NCBI GenBank assembly: GCA_008015595.1
Contig: SSFW01000153.1
Span: 1-57,013 of the forward strand
Reading direction: 5' to 3'
Length of the DNA: 57,013 bases
Source: Nitrosomonas sp.
GTDB taxonomy: Bacteria; Pseudomonadota; Gammaproteobacteria; Burkholderiales; Nitrosomonadaceae
Positions 18,441 to 28,030 of this stretch are shown one piece after another. Each line of letters starts with the position of its first letter. Position 1 is the first letter of the stretch. The notes beneath the pieces are model-generated. The model saw only the letters and a program-made list of their open reading frames with translations, was not told where the DNA came from and did no database searches. A program made the position numbers and the translations under genes.

Positions 18441-19088
18441 ATGAACATCTCCGCCTCCGCAATAATGATTTTGTTTGGTGCTGTGTTGGCTGCAGTAGGT
18501 GCATTCTGGACATCGCACAAACAGGGGCGATTTGAAGCCGATCTCCAAGAAAAGCAAAGAATGCTTGAAGAAAAGAGTGAAGAAATAATCAGCCTTAATC
18601 GCAAAATTGCAGTCTTGTCATATCACACCATGAATATGGTTACAGGAGGAGATAGCTATGCGTACATACTTTTTTCTGATAATCAGAGTCAATCTGCCGA
18701 GAACGTACAACTGAGAAATATTCTCCTTATTCATGAGGGACGGTACCCTCTTTATGATTTGAGTATACAGATTGCCGACATAGATGATCTCAAGGATGTC
18801 AAAGTTTTCCCTGTGGGCAATATTGGAAGTACTCAGCATATTAAACACTGGCCGCTTAATCATGCAATTAATTTTGATTTATCTGAAAAGCAGTCGCAGC
18901 GATTTAATATCTTCTTCTATAGCAGAAATGGCACTTGGTACCAGCAAATGATTTACAAAAAATTAGAAGGCAGGTGGTTGCTTGCTACACGAGTTGTTAG
19001 ACCTAACGAAACGGGGGGTATAGATGTGCTATTCAAGAATATTAGCCCAGATTTCCCAATTCCTGAAAATGAGATTGTTTGGGAATGA
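18441..19088 (+). CDS. Orphan membrane-anchored coiled-coil protein
   Basis: I do not recognise a family. The 215-residue protein has an N-terminal membrane helix (ASAIMILFGAVLAAVGAFW, about 5-23). A short, highly charged, probably coiled-coil segment follows (FEADLQEKQRMLEEKSEEII, about 31-50). The C-terminal ~150 residues are rich in alternating polar/hydrophobic stretches, suggesting a beta-rich domain. The gene stands alone: divergent from glcF and convergent with the serB region. The arrangement resembles small membrane sensors or accessory proteins, but nothing identifies a ligand. It could be a recently acquired or lineage-restricted gene. Confidence 0.65.
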   Translation: MNISASAIMILFGAVLAAVGAFWTSHKQGRFEADLQEKQRMLEEKSEEIISLNRKIAVLSYHTMNMVTGGDSYAYILFSDNQSQSAENVQLRNILLIHEGRYPLYDLSIQIADIDDLKDVKVFPVGNIGSTQHIKHWPLNHAINFDLSEKQSQRFNIFFYSRNGTWYQQMIYKKLEGRWLLATRVVRPNETGGIDVLFKNISPDFPIPENEIVWE

Positions 19089-19456
19089 ATTTCAATATCA
19101 AAAGGGTTACCCATTAGATTCTAGATTCCTAAGTTCTCTTGGCTAAAATCTAAGATGATAAGTCGAGCTGACTGTACAGGGATCACCTGATTCCATCACC
19201 CATAATAGTCCTTATTTGCGCATCTTATCTTTGATATATTTTGCTAAAAGAAATCCTGCGACCAATGCAATCACTGCATAAAGAACCGTTTCAAATAAAC
19301 CCATAAAGTTCATAACTTGCTAATTCCATTTCAACAGAAGAAAAGGGGATCATACCGCACATGAAAACCTTTCGGGTACGAAACGTTAAATTTTGAGGAG
19401 GCGTTAGAATGGGGCTTGGATTAATATGTCCGTTACTTCTCTGTTTATAGCCTAGG
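19089..19456. other. Intergenic region holding one small ORF
   Basis: Gap of about 370 bases between the orphan gene and the serB stop. It contains the 33-codon minus-strand ORF listed separately. The remainder shows no recognisable RNA gene or repeat. The 91-residue ORF-track entry across it is a shadow overlapping serB. Confidence 0.5.
19212..19313 (-). CDS. Small single-span membrane protein (33 aa)
   Basis: A 33-residue minus-strand ORF too short for the ORF track: a short amphipathic start (MNFMGLFETV), a hydrophobic helix (LYAVIALVAGFLLA, about 11-24) and a basic tail (KYIKDKMRK). ATG start, TAA stop. It lies downstream of serB on the same strand, about 140 bases after its stop. Size and layout resemble other one-pass small proteins, but no family is recognised. 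Confidence 0.45.
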   Translation of the reverse strand: MNFMGLFETVLYAVIALVAGFLLAKYIKDKMRK

Positions 19457-20302
19457 TTAGTATGGCGATGCTTGCTCGAAAAAATTGATGATTGCATCCA
19501 ATCCGACATGATTGATTGAGAATGTCGTTTTTCCCTGCAGAATCGGTTTTCCATGGAAGGCAACACTGGTTCCTGCTTCGGTCAACATCGGTAAGTCGTT
19601 TGCGCCATCGCCGATCGCGATAACTTGCTCTTTGCTTAAACCGAGGTGATCTCGAATTTCTTTTAAAATATCTGCTTTTCCTTTTGCACCAATGATTTCT
19701 CCGACTACTTTACCTGTCAATTTGCCATCAGCAATTTCCAATTGATTGGCAAACGAAAAATCCAGGCCTAATTTTGCTTTGATGCGATCGGTGAAGAACG
19801 TAAAGCCACCGGAAATAACCATGGTTTTTAAGCCAGCTTGCTTCATTTTATGCAACATCTTATCGGCGCCAAGAGAGAGCTTTGCTTTCTCATCATAAAC
19901 TTGCTGCAATAAGTTTTCTGGGAGTGCCTTGAGTAGTGCGGTGCGCCGGATCAAACTTTCGGCAAAATCGATTTCGCCTCGCATGGTGCTGGCAGTAATT
20001 TCAGCAACTTGCAGTTTGACGTTGCACAACGCAGCGATTTCATCGATCGATTCAATCGCAATGAGCGTGGAGTCCATATCCATAACGACCAAACCAAACT
20101 CGCTTAGTTTTTTGTTAGGGGCAGCATAAGCGAAATCAAGCTGTACGTCTGCACAATAATCGGGAATTTCGCTGTGTTCAGTGGCATTAACCAAGCGGAA
20201 TGCTTCTCCCGTGATGCGTTCAATATGCGAGGCTTGAGCTAGTTTTGCGATATGCCTTAGGTCGTGATTTTGGATATCAAGACCTTGAATGATTAAATTC
20301 AT
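19457..20302 (-). CDS. serB: Phosphoserine phosphatase
   Basis: HAD-superfamily enzyme for the last step of serine synthesis, hydrolysing L-3-phosphoserine. 281 residues. An N-terminal region of about 70 residues precedes the HAD core. The catalytic motif VVMDMDSTLIAIESIDEIA has the two aspartates; TMVISGGFTFF is motif II, and the Lys region with IGDGANDLPMLTEAG is motif III. Length and motif order are normal for proteobacterial SerB. It sits alone, 114 bases downstream of the HDOD-GGDEF gene on the same strand. Confidence 0.95.
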   Translation of the reverse strand: MNLIIQGLDIQNHDLRHIAKLAQASHIERITGEAFRLVNATEHSEIPDYCADVQLDFAYAAPNKKLSEFGLVVMDMDSTLIAIESIDEIAALCNVKLQVAEITASTMRGEIDFAESLIRRTALLKALPENLLQQVYDEKAKLSLGADKMLHKMKQAGLKTMVISGGFTFFTDRIKAKLGLDFSFANQLEIADGKLTGKVVGEIIGAKGKADILKEIRDHLGLSKEQVIAIGDGANDLPMLTEAGTSVAFHGKPILQGKTTFSINHVGLDAIINFFEQASPY

Positions 20303-20416
20303 AAAATTTCTGAGTATAGATTAAATTTTTTGCAGAGATAGCTTAGGCGTTATACACGCAAGTTGTGTGTATAACTGAAATGTGAGATTGAATGATACTA
20401 ATTTTTTGGAGCGATG

Positions 20417-21895
20417 CTAACTGTGATTTTGCAGGGAGAGTGAATGATCCCATTCGACAATTTTATTGCGACCCGCATGCTTAGCCGCATATAGCGCTAA
20501 ATCGGCGGCTTCCAACATGCCATCGTGGGAAGTAAAAATACTCCCTTTATCAAGATTCGTGGCAATGCCCATCGATACGGTTATCCCAATGTGCTTATCA
20601 TTGTCGAGCTTATAGGAGATGGCTTCAATACTATTTTTTAGTCGGATAAGCAGTTTGCGCGCTGAGGCAATGGTTGTTCCGGGTAGAATGAGGACAAATT
20701 CTTCACCCCCATAGCGACATAACAAATCATCTTGGCGAATCTGTCCAAAAATGGCTCTGACCAGTGCGATGAGCAATGCATCTCCCACCACGTGTCCATG
20801 GTTATCATTGACTTGCTTGAAATGATCGACATCGATCATTGCGATGGTTAGCGGGGTTGAGTGTTGGGTAGAAAAGATAAATTCACGCTCAAAGACTGAA
20901 TCGAAGAAAGCGCGGTTATGCGCTCCAGTCAATCCATCGCGTTGTGTTTTGTCTTCGAGATCACGTATTTTTATTAGGGATTGAATCGATAACAATTCTT
21001 GAGCTTCCGACATGAGCGCATTGAGCTCACTTTCACTGCAGATACTAAATTCAAATAATTCCTCGACCGTTCTGAGCTCATCTTTGATTTTTGCGATAAC
21101 TTTGAGTAAAGCTTGGCCATCTAAGTTAAGTCGAGCATATAGCTTAGTCATGGTTTGCGCTATTTTTTCGGTATCGCTTGGGTTTAAAAAATAATCTGCG
21201 ATATACCCCGATGCGGCGACACAATCGGCTATCGTCGGTTCTCCCTTTTGAGAAGAAGATTGATTGTGGCTCGTCATGCAAGCGATTGCCACATAGCTCG
21301 GTAAATTCCAGCGTTTGAGTAAGGTATAGCCTAGCTCGTCATGCCCCGTTTCAAAAGCTTCGTATTCTGCCTGAAGCAAAGCATCATGGGAGGCGGCGGA
21401 TGAATAGATTTTGGCATACGCTTCAGGAATGATCGAGAAGAAGGCGAGGATACCGATATCTTGCAATAAGCCAGCAAGAAACAAATCATCCGCCATTTTC
21501 AAGTTGATTTTGTTGCCTAGCGCTTTACATGCAAGTGCTGCAATGATCGATCTACGCCAAAAAAGATCACTACTTTCTTTTCCGATACTGGATTCTGTGT
21601 GCTGCATCAATGTTTTCGTCAGCGAGAATGAAAGCGCGATGCTGATGACGGCATGAGTACCTAATACACAAACCGCCTGACGGATGTTGCTAGATGTTCT
21701 TCTCGATTTATACAATGGGGAATTAGCAGTTTTTAGTATTTTTGCTGCTAATGCCGGATCTAGCGCAATGTAGTGACTAATTTGGATCATGTCAGTATCA
21801 GCACTATTAGCTAGATCGATAATCTTGAGTGCGACCGCAGGTAGGCTCGGTAATGTCGAGCAAAAACGCAGTTGTTGGATGAGATTCTCTTTCAT
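20417..21895 (-). CDS. HDOD-GGDEF diguanylate cyclase
   Basis: Signalling protein of 492 residues without membrane segments. Residues about 10-210 form an HDOD domain (LPSLPAVALKIIDLANSADT, then ISHYIALDPALAAKILKTAN and LFLAGLLQDIGILAF). A helical linker precedes a C-terminal GGDEF domain with RDGLTGAHNRAFFD, MIDVDHFKQVNDNHGH and the active-site loop GGEEF at about 396-400. The catalytic A-site is intact, so cyclic-di-GMP synthesis is expected. The upstream RQDD at 387-390 matches the RxxD inhibitory I-site, predicting product feedback. The HDOD input is unknown. Two ORF-track entries inside it are shadows. Confidence 0.92.
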   Translation of the reverse strand: MKENLIQQLRFCSTLPSLPAVALKIIDLANSADTDMIQISHYIALDPALAAKILKTANSPLYKSRRTSSNIRQAVCVLGTHAVISIALSFSLTKTLMQHTESSIGKESSDLFWRRSIIAALACKALGNKINLKMADDLFLAGLLQDIGILAFFSIIPEAYAKIYSSAASHDALLQAEYEAFETGHDELGYTLLKRWNLPSYVAIACMTSHNQSSSQKGEPTIADCVAASGYIADYFLNPSDTEKIAQTMTKLYARLNLDGQALLKVIAKIKDELRTVEELFEFSICSESELNALMSEAQELLSIQSLIKIRDLEDKTQRDGLTGAHNRAFFDSVFEREFIFSTQHSTPLTIAMIDVDHFKQVNDNHGHVVGDALLIALVRAIFGQIRQDDLLCRYGGEEFVLILPGTTIASARKLLIRLKNSIEAISYKLDNDKHIGITVSMGIATNLDKGSIFTSHDGMLEAADLALYAAKHAGRNKIVEWDHSLSLQNHS

Positions 21896-22130
21896 TACCT
21901 TCCCTCTATCGCCTATAAAAATTGAGAATAGTTAATTTTTCCTTTAGTAGTCATAATGCATTCTAAGCGATGCAACCTAATGAAAAGAAAGAATAAGAAG
22001 GCAAAAAATGCTAGAGTTTGTCATTATGAATAAAATTCGATTTGAATTGCTTGGCTTCTTTTGACTTTGTACCGGGAGTCCAGCGATAATCCAATTGAAT
22101 TGCTATCGAATAACTGACAAGGAGTGGAAT

Positions 22131-23636
22131 GTGGATTTCGCAATCAAGGTAGGAAGCGCTGACAAGCAACGCAGTGCTTGTATCGTGGTAGGTGTTTTTG
22201 AATCGCGTAAACTGACGAACGCAGCTAAACATATCGATGTCGCTACGGATGGTTATGTAAGTAATGTCCTTCGTACTGGAGATATGAATGGAAAACTGGG
22301 CACTACGCTACTATTACATAATATTCCTACCAGTCTGAGTAAACGTATTTTGCTAGTCGGTTTAGGCCAAGAGAAGGAATGCAATGGTAAAGCGTTTAGA
22401 ACGGCAATTTTGTCAGCAATGAATGCGTTGTTGCGTACTGCCGTATCGGAAGTTGGTTTGTTTTTACTGGATGTTTCCCTGAAAGATCGTGATTTATCCT
22501 GGAAGATATCTCAAACAGCGATGCTTGCTAGCGAGTGTGTTTATCGATTCGATGCACTTAAATCCAAATCAGAGGGTGAGCCTCCGTCGTTGAATAAAGT
22601 AACGTTCTATCTCGGTGACCGGGCATACCTCAAAATAGCTGAGATAGCATTGGCGCAGGGGAAAGCAATTGCTCAGGGTATGAAAGTAGCTAAAGATTTG
22701 GGTAATTTAGCACCCAATATTTGTACTCCTAGCTATCTTGCCAAATGCGCTGTTGATATGGGTAAGTCCCACAAATTAAAGGTCTCAGTGCTCGGTCAGA
22801 AAGAGATGGAGAAGCTGAAGATGGGCGCGCTATTGGCTGTGGCAAAAGGGAGTCACCAACCGGCTAAATTAATCGCATTGGAGTATCGAGGGCTCGCCAA
22901 AACAGAAAAACCGATCGTATTGGTCGGTAAAGGGATTACCTTTGATACCGGCGGTATTTCGCTCAAGCCAGCAGCAGAAATGGATGAAATGAAATATGAT
23001 ATGAGTGGCGCCGCCAGCGTGTTGGGAACGTTGGCCGCAGTCGCTGAAATGCAGTTGCCGCTCAATGTAGTGGGTATTATCCCAACCACCGAGAACATGC
23101 CCGGCGGTAATGCGACTAAACCGGGAGATGTCGTGACCAGTATGTCTGGGCAAACCATCGAAATACTGAATACAGATGCAGAAGGACGGTTGATTTTATG
23201 TGACGCATTAACCTATGCAGAACGTTACAATCCTGAAGCAGTCATTGATATCGCTACATTGACGGGCGCTTGTGTCATTGCACTCGGCCATGTCGCTTCT
23301 GGGTTAATGAGTAACAACGATCAATTGGCAGATGAGTTATTGCAGGCTGCTGAATTATCGGTAGATCGCGCTTGGCGATTACCTTTGTGGGATGATTACC
23401 AAGACTTATTAAGAAGCAATTTTGCAGATATGGCAAATATCGGTGGAAGATCAGCAGGAACGATTTCTGCAGCTTGTTTCCTGGCGAGATTTGCTGAGAA
23501 ATACCAATGGGCGCATCTTGATATTGCAGGTACTGCTTGGAAGTCTGGAAAAGAAAAAGGTTCTACCGGACGTCCAGTTCCTTTGCTCACCCAATTCTTG
23601 ATTTCACGGGCGATGCGAAAAGTGGCACATAACTGA
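22131..23636 (+). CDS. pepA: Leucyl aminopeptidase (M17)
   Basis: Hexameric dizinc/dimanganese aminopeptidase of the cytoplasm; in E. coli it also binds DNA (Xer recombination, carAB control). I move the start from the ORF-track ATG to the GTG at 22131 because AAGGAG lies six bases upstream. The resulting N-terminus (VDFAIKVGSADKQRS) matches the family, giving 501 residues. Active-site motifs: VGKGITFDTGGISLKP (Lys and metal Asp) and the signature NTDAEGRLILCDALTYAE. The C-terminus TGRPVPLLTQFL is typical. First gene of a pepA-holC-orphan-valS run, a conserved proteobacterial order. Confidence 0.95.
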   Translation: MDFAIKVGSADKQRSACIVVGVFESRKLTNAAKHIDVATDGYVSNVLRTGDMNGKLGTTLLLHNIPTSLSKRILLVGLGQEKECNGKAFRTAILSAMNALLRTAVSEVGLFLLDVSLKDRDLSWKISQTAMLASECVYRFDALKSKSEGEPPSLNKVTFYLGDRAYLKIAEIALAQGKAIAQGMKVAKDLGNLAPNICTPSYLAKCAVDMGKSHKLKVSVLGQKEMEKLKMGALLAVAKGSHQPAKLIALEYRGLAKTEKPIVLVGKGITFDTGGISLKPAAEMDEMKYDMSGAASVLGTLAAVAEMQLPLNVVGIIPTTENMPGGNATKPGDVVTSMSGQTIEILNTDAEGRLILCDALTYAERYNPEAVIDIATLTGACVIALGHVASGLMSNNDQLADELLQAAELSVDRAWRLPLWDDYQDLLRSNFADMANIGGRSAGTISAACFLARFAEKYQWAHLDIAGTAWKSGKEKGSTGRPVPLLTQFLISRAMRKVAHN

Positions 23637-23729
23637 GGCTAGGCTACCGAAGCGAGTTGAATGCAATTGGATCATGGCAAATCTAGCACACCTAATTCAA
23701 TCGTAGTTAGATCAGCATGATTGGCAGGA

Positions 23730-24158
23730 ATGGTACAAGTTGATTTTTATACAGGTGCGGCAGATAAGCTTTCAACTGCCTGCCGTCTATGTATAAAGGC
23801 CGTTCAGCAAATGCAGAGAATGCTTATACTGAGTGATGATGCACCACAACTCACTCAGTTGGATAAACTGCTCTGGACTTTTTCTTCGGTCAGTTTCATT
23901 CCACATTGTTTCGTCGACAATCAACTATCTGCGATTACCCCGATCGTATTGGGTTCTCCAGCCCACGTTTCTCCCGAAGCGTTAAATTATGGTATTTTGC
24001 TTAATTTTCATGATGAAATTTTGCCTTACTATCAATGCTTTGATCGAGTTATTGAGATCGTTGATCATACTTCAGCGGATAAAGAGAAAGCACGTAAACG
24101 ATACCGCATCTATCAAGCACAAGGCTGTCAGGTTCGACACCATAACCTAGATGGTTGA
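23730..24158 (+). CDS. holC: DNA polymerase III chi subunit
   Basis: Chi bridges the clamp-loader complex to single-strand binding protein. The ATG at 23730 gives MVQVDFYTGAADKLSTAC, the usual HolC start, and 142 residues; the ORF-track start three codons earlier is TTG. Family features include the Cys-rich helix CRLCIKAVQQMQRMLI, DKLLWTFSSVSFIPH, and TPIVLGS. Position between pepA and valS is the standard context. The C-terminus reads KARKRYRIYQAQGCQVRHHN, typical of the family. Confidence 0.92.
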   Translation: MVQVDFYTGAADKLSTACRLCIKAVQQMQRMLILSDDAPQLTQLDKLLWTFSSVSFIPHCFVDNQLSAITPIVLGSPAHVSPEALNYGILLNFHDEILPYYQCFDRVIEIVDHTSADKEKARKRYRIYQAQGCQVRHHNLDG

Positions 24159-24188
24159 TTGATTGACAATGAATAGGGATATTATTTG

Positions 24189-24590
24189 ATGACTGATCAT
24201 CTCGATGTGCCACCTGAGCCAGAAGATAATACACTGCTCAATAAACTCGATGCGATATTGAAGAAATATCGAAAAGAATATTCTGCGGTGATCCGTCCGG
24301 CGGATCTTAAAGCGACGCCTGCGATACCAGAACCTCCAACTCCCATCGTAACCCCAACCCCAACTCAGAATCAGTCTGATGTACTACCCAGTTTTACTGT
24401 TCCAGAAATTCCAATTCTAACCGAGCGAATCGTCGTGGCTCCGGAAATATCATTTAATGAGTCGGGTATTTCGTTACTCCTCTGTTATGCGTTTGATTCA
24501 GCGCTTAAGGATGCAAAACTTGATCTGACCTCAACACAGCGTTTTGAGCTGCTTCAAGCACTTGCCCAACGGTTACCTAAAAATCTTTGA
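24189..24590 (+). CDS. Hypothetical protein between holC and valS
   Basis: A 133-residue protein with no recognised domain. The N-terminus (DHLDVPPEPEDNTLLNKLDA) is acidic. A proline-rich middle (ATPAIPEPPTPIVTPTPTQ, about 40-58) looks like a flexible linker. The C-terminal half (AFDSALKDAKLDLTSTQRFE) is helical. ATG chosen rather than the TTG one codon earlier. Betaproteobacteria often carry a small Pro-rich gene at exactly this place between holC and valS, so it is likely real and co-transcribed. A structural role near the replication or translation genes is only inference. Confidence 0.7.
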   Translation: MTDHLDVPPEPEDNTLLNKLDAILKKYRKEYSAVIRPADLKATPAIPEPPTPIVTPTPTQNQSDVLPSFTVPEIPILTERIVVAPEISFNESGISLLLCYAFDSALKDAKLDLTSTQRFELLQALAQRLPKNL

Positions 24591-24655
24591 GAGAATCGGT
24601 GCGCTTTCTTTAGTTATAATCTCTAAATTCATAGTCTGCTCTATTTATATTATTT

Positions 24656-27418
24656 ATGGAACTTGCAAAAAGTTTTGATCCAAGTGAAATTGAAGCACGC
24701 TGGTATCCTGAATGGGAATCGGCAGGGTACTTTCAGCCGTTGAATGAAGGGGGCGTAGCACCTTACTGCATTATGCTGCCACCACCCAATGTGACTGGAA
24801 CATTGCATATGGGACATGCATTTCAACATACGTTGATGGACGCATTGACGCGTTATCACCGAATGTTAGGTCAGAAAGTGTTGTGGCAACCTGGAACCGA
24901 TCACGCAGGAATTGCAACGCAAATTGTGGTTGAGCGACAGCTCGATCAACAGAATCTGGATCGGCGTAGCCTTGGGCGGGAAAAATTCCTTGAACGGGTC
25001 TGGAAATGGAAGGAAGAGTCGGGTTCAACGATTACCCGGCAAATGAGGCGCATGGGTACTTCCTGTGACTGGTCGCGTGAACGGTTTACCATGGATGAAA
25101 CACTTTCAAAGGCAGTTACTGAAGTTTTTGTACAGTTATATCGGGAAGGGTTGATTTATCGCGGAAAACGACTCGTTAACTGGGACCCCGTTTTACAAAC
25201 GGCGGTATCTGATTTAGAAGTGATATCAGCGGAAGAAGAAGGTTCGCTTTGGCTGATTCGCTACCCGTTTGAGCAACAAGATGGAAACGCCGCGCTCACC
25301 GATGGATTGATTGTTGCAACCACTCGACCTGAGACGATGTTGGGGGATATGGCCGTTGCAGTGAATCCCGACGATGATCGCTATAGCCATTTGATTGGGA
25401 AGCACTTACGTCTGCCACTTTCTGAGCGAACAATCCCGATTATTGGGGATAGTTATGTGGATCCTACTTTTGGGACGGGGTGCGTAAAAATTACGCCCGC
25501 GCATGATTTCAATGATTACCAAATGGGGTTGCGGCATAAGCTGGTTCCGCTCAATATCTTTACACTTGACGGTAAAATCAATGAGTTCGCACCTTCCGAG
25601 TATCAGGGATTAGACCGATTTGATGCTCGCAAAAGGATCTTAACGGACCTTAAAGCGCATGGGTTATTGGTTGAAACACGCCCTCATAAGCTAATGATAC
25701 CGAGAGGCGATCGCACTCAATCGGTGATCGAGCCGATGTTGACTGATCAGTGGTATGTGGCGATGGAGGACATGGCGAAACGCGGCCTTGATGTAGTTGC
25801 CCAAGGTGAAGTCAAATTTGTTCCAGAGAACTGGACTCATACCTATCAGCAGTGGTTAGAAAATATTCAAGATTGGTGTATTTCACGCCAGCTTTGGTGG
25901 GGGCATCGTATTCCCGCTTGGTATGATGAAGCCGGTAATGTAACGGTTGCGCATGATCTGGAAGAAGCGCAGCGATTATCTGGGAAGGATCAGCTAATTC
26001 AAGATGAAGATGTGCTTGATACTTGGTTTTCATCAGCCTTGTGGCCTTTTTCTACATTGGGTTGGCCAAAGGAAACAACGGAATTAAAAACATTTCTACC
26101 GACTTCAGTGTTGGTAACCGGATTCGACATCATTTTCTTCTGGGTAGCGCGCATGGTGATGATGTCGCTTCATTTCACGGGGAAGGTCCCATTTAAGGAA
26201 GTTTATGTGACGGGATTGATCCGTGATGCTGAAGGGCAAAAAATGAGTAAATCGAAGGGGAATGTCCTCGATCCGCTTGATCTGATCGATGGGATTACTT
26301 TGTCGGATTTAATCAAAAAGCGCACGACAGGGTTGATGAATCCGAAACAAGCGGAATCCATCGAAAAAAATACTCGGAAACAATTTCCGCAAGGTATTCC
26401 AGCATTTGGTACGGATGCGCTGCGTTTTACGTTCGCAAGTCTTGCCTCACATGGGCGTGATATCAAATTCGATCTGCAACGCTGTGAGGGTTATCGGAAT
26501 TTCTGTAATAAATTATGGAATGCCACGCGCTTTGTATTGATGAATTGTGAAGGGAAAGCGATTGGATTCGATAACACGCCGCATGCTTTGAATTACTCCT
26601 TGGCAGATAAATGGATACTCAGTCGCTTGCAGCAAACCTTGGAAGCAGTAGAACAAGGTTTTAACAGCTATCGCTTTGATATGGTTGCGCGTGAAATCTA
26701 TGAGTTTGTTTGGGATGAATATTGTGATTGGTATGTAGAGTTTGCAAAAACACAATTAAGTTCTGAAAATGAAGCGATTCAACGGACTACGCGCTATACG
26801 CTGATTAAAGTGTTAGAGACCGCGCTCAGGTTGTCCCATCCCATTATTCCTTTCATTACTGAAGAATTGTGGCAAAAAATTGGCCCACTAGCAGGTATAA
26901 AGGGTGGAAGTATCATGGTGCAATCGTATCCGCATGTAGATTCAAGCGCTATCGACGTTGAAGCCAGTGATCAAATTGTACTACTCAAAGAAATGATTAA
27001 CGCTTGCCGCACGTTGCGGGGTGAAATGAAATTATCCCCTGCTGCAAGGGTTCCTTTATTGATAGAAGGCAATGCGGCAGTACTTAATCATTTCTCTTCC
27101 TATATTTTAGCGTTAGCAAAACTCTCAGAAGTTCAAATCGTTTCTGGTGAATTACCTAATGATGATGCGCCCATTGCGGTGGTACGCGATTTTCGTTTGA
27201 TGCTCAAAATTGAAATCGATATTGTTGCAGAGCGTGAACGTTTGTCTAAAGAAATCTCTCGCTTGGAAGGTGAAATCAATAAAGCACAGGCAAAGCTCGA
27301 TAATGCAGATTTTATCGCACGTGCACCAGAGAAGGTAGTTGCACAAGAGAAAGAGCGAGTTGCAGAATTCAGCGCAAAAAAACAGAAATTAACCGAACAA
27401 CTGGCGCGGCTAACCTAA
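24656..27418 (+). CDS. valS: Valyl-tRNA synthetase
   Basis: Class I aminoacyl-tRNA synthetase charging tRNA-Val, with editing of mischarged threonine. 920 residues. The N-terminus [17 protein letters not shown] and the HIGH motif variant [16 protein letters not shown] are intact. [10 protein letters not shown] opens the editing domain and [14 protein letters not shown] is the KMSKS motif. A C-terminal coiled coil ([20 protein letters not shown]) ends the protein as usual for bacterial ValRS. It follows the holC block by 65 bases. No T-box or other leader is apparent upstream. Confidence 0.97.
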   Translation: MELAKSFDPSEIEARWYPEWESAGYFQPLNEGGVAPYCIMLPPPNVTGTLHMGHAFQHTLMDALTRYHRMLGQKVLWQPGTDHAGIATQIVVERQLDQQNLDRRSLGREKFLERVWKWKEESGSTITRQMRRMGTSCDWSRERFTMDETLSKAVTEVFVQLYREGLIYRGKRLVNWDPVLQTAVSDLEVISAEEEGSLWLIRYPFEQQDGNAALTDGLIVATTRPETMLGDMAVAVNPDDDRYSHLIGKHLRLPLSERTIPIIGDSYVDPTFGTGCVKITPAHDFNDYQMGLRHKLVPLNIFTLDGKINEFAPSEYQGLDRFDARKRILTDLKAHGLLVETRPHKLMIPRGDRTQSVIEPMLTDQWYVAMEDMAKRGLDVVAQGEVKFVPENWTHTYQQWLENIQDWCISRQLWWGHRIPAWYDEAGNVTVAHDLEEAQRLSGKDQLIQDEDVLDTWFSSALWPFSTLGWPKETTELKTFLPTSVLVTGFDIIFFWVARMVMMSLHFTGKVPFKEVYVTGLIRDAEGQKMSKSKGNVLDPLDLIDGITLSDLIKKRTTGLMNPKQAESIEKNTRKQFPQGIPAFGTDALRFTFASLASHGRDIKFDLQRCEGYRNFCNKLWNATRFVLMNCEGKAIGFDNTPHALNYSLADKWILSRLQQTLEAVEQGFNSYRFDMVAREIYEFVWDEYCDWYVEFAKTQLSSENEAIQRTTRYTLIKVLETALRLSHPIIPFITEELWQKIGPLAGIKGGSIMVQSYPHVDSSAIDVEASDQIVLLKEMINACRTLRGEMKLSPAARVPLLIEGNAAVLNHFSSYILALAKLSEVQIVSGELPNDDAPIAVVRDFRLMLKIEIDIVAERERLSKEISRLEGEINKAQAKLDNADFIARAPEKVVAQEKERVAEFSAKKQKLTEQLARLT

Positions 27419-27490
27419 TCGCGATGCGGGAACGAAAAATTTGGTTAATGTATCAAATAGCTAAGACCTTTGAGAAGGATCAGCTTCATC

Positions 27491-27991
27491 ATGATAATTA
27501 ATCAACGCCTTATAGTTGGCGCTTTGTTTCTCGTTATTTCAGCGAGTTTAAATTCGTTTGCAACGGCAGCGACTGAAAATCGCGATCCGTTGTTTGTCCA
27601 AACAGACGGTAGGATAGCGCTACAACTCAGTGCCGGATGGAATACTTTCTATAGCCCATTCATGTATCCTCAGGCGTTATTGCATCCTTATCCACTGTTC
27701 GTTAATCCTTGCTATCCTTATGTACATTGCGGTGCATTCAACCAATATCGGTTGCTACAGGAACGGAGAAAACGATCGGAAAGATCTCCGGGTCAGCATG
27801 CTAAACAAAGAACGTTTGCATTTGATCGGCTCGCATTGGAGTATCAGAGACGAGGCAAATTGTATCGAACCAACGAAAATGAAATTGTTCCAGCGCATAA
27901 AGGGGATAGCAAAATAAAGCCTGAATTCCGCGATAGCGGGTCATTTCTACCTACATTCTTAGAACGACATAATCATTCAGTGAAAAGGTAG
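27491..27991 (+). CDS. Hypothetical secreted Tyr/Pro-rich protein
   Basis: 166 residues from the ATG at 27491 (AAGGA about 12 bases upstream; the ORF-track start is an earlier TTG). A clear signal peptide (LIVGALFLVISASLNSFATAA) is predicted to be cleaved near residue 27. The mature part has an aromatic/proline stretch (YSPFMYPQALLHPYPLFVNP) with two cysteines, then an Arg/Lys-rich tail. No domain is recognised. It is located just downstream of valS on the same strand and converges with ribD. It may be a lineage-specific exported protein. The basic tail could bind a polyanion, but that is speculation. Confidence 0.65.
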   Translation: MIINQRLIVGALFLVISASLNSFATAATENRDPLFVQTDGRIALQLSAGWNTFYSPFMYPQALLHPYPLFVNPCYPYVHCGAFNQYRLLQERRKRSERSPGQHAKQRTFAFDRLALEYQRRGKLYRTNENEIVPAHKGDSKIKPEFRDSGSFLPTFLERHNHSVKR

Positions 27992-28030
27992 TGTATGGGG
28001 ATAGCAATTGAAAGAAAGCATTAAAAAAAT

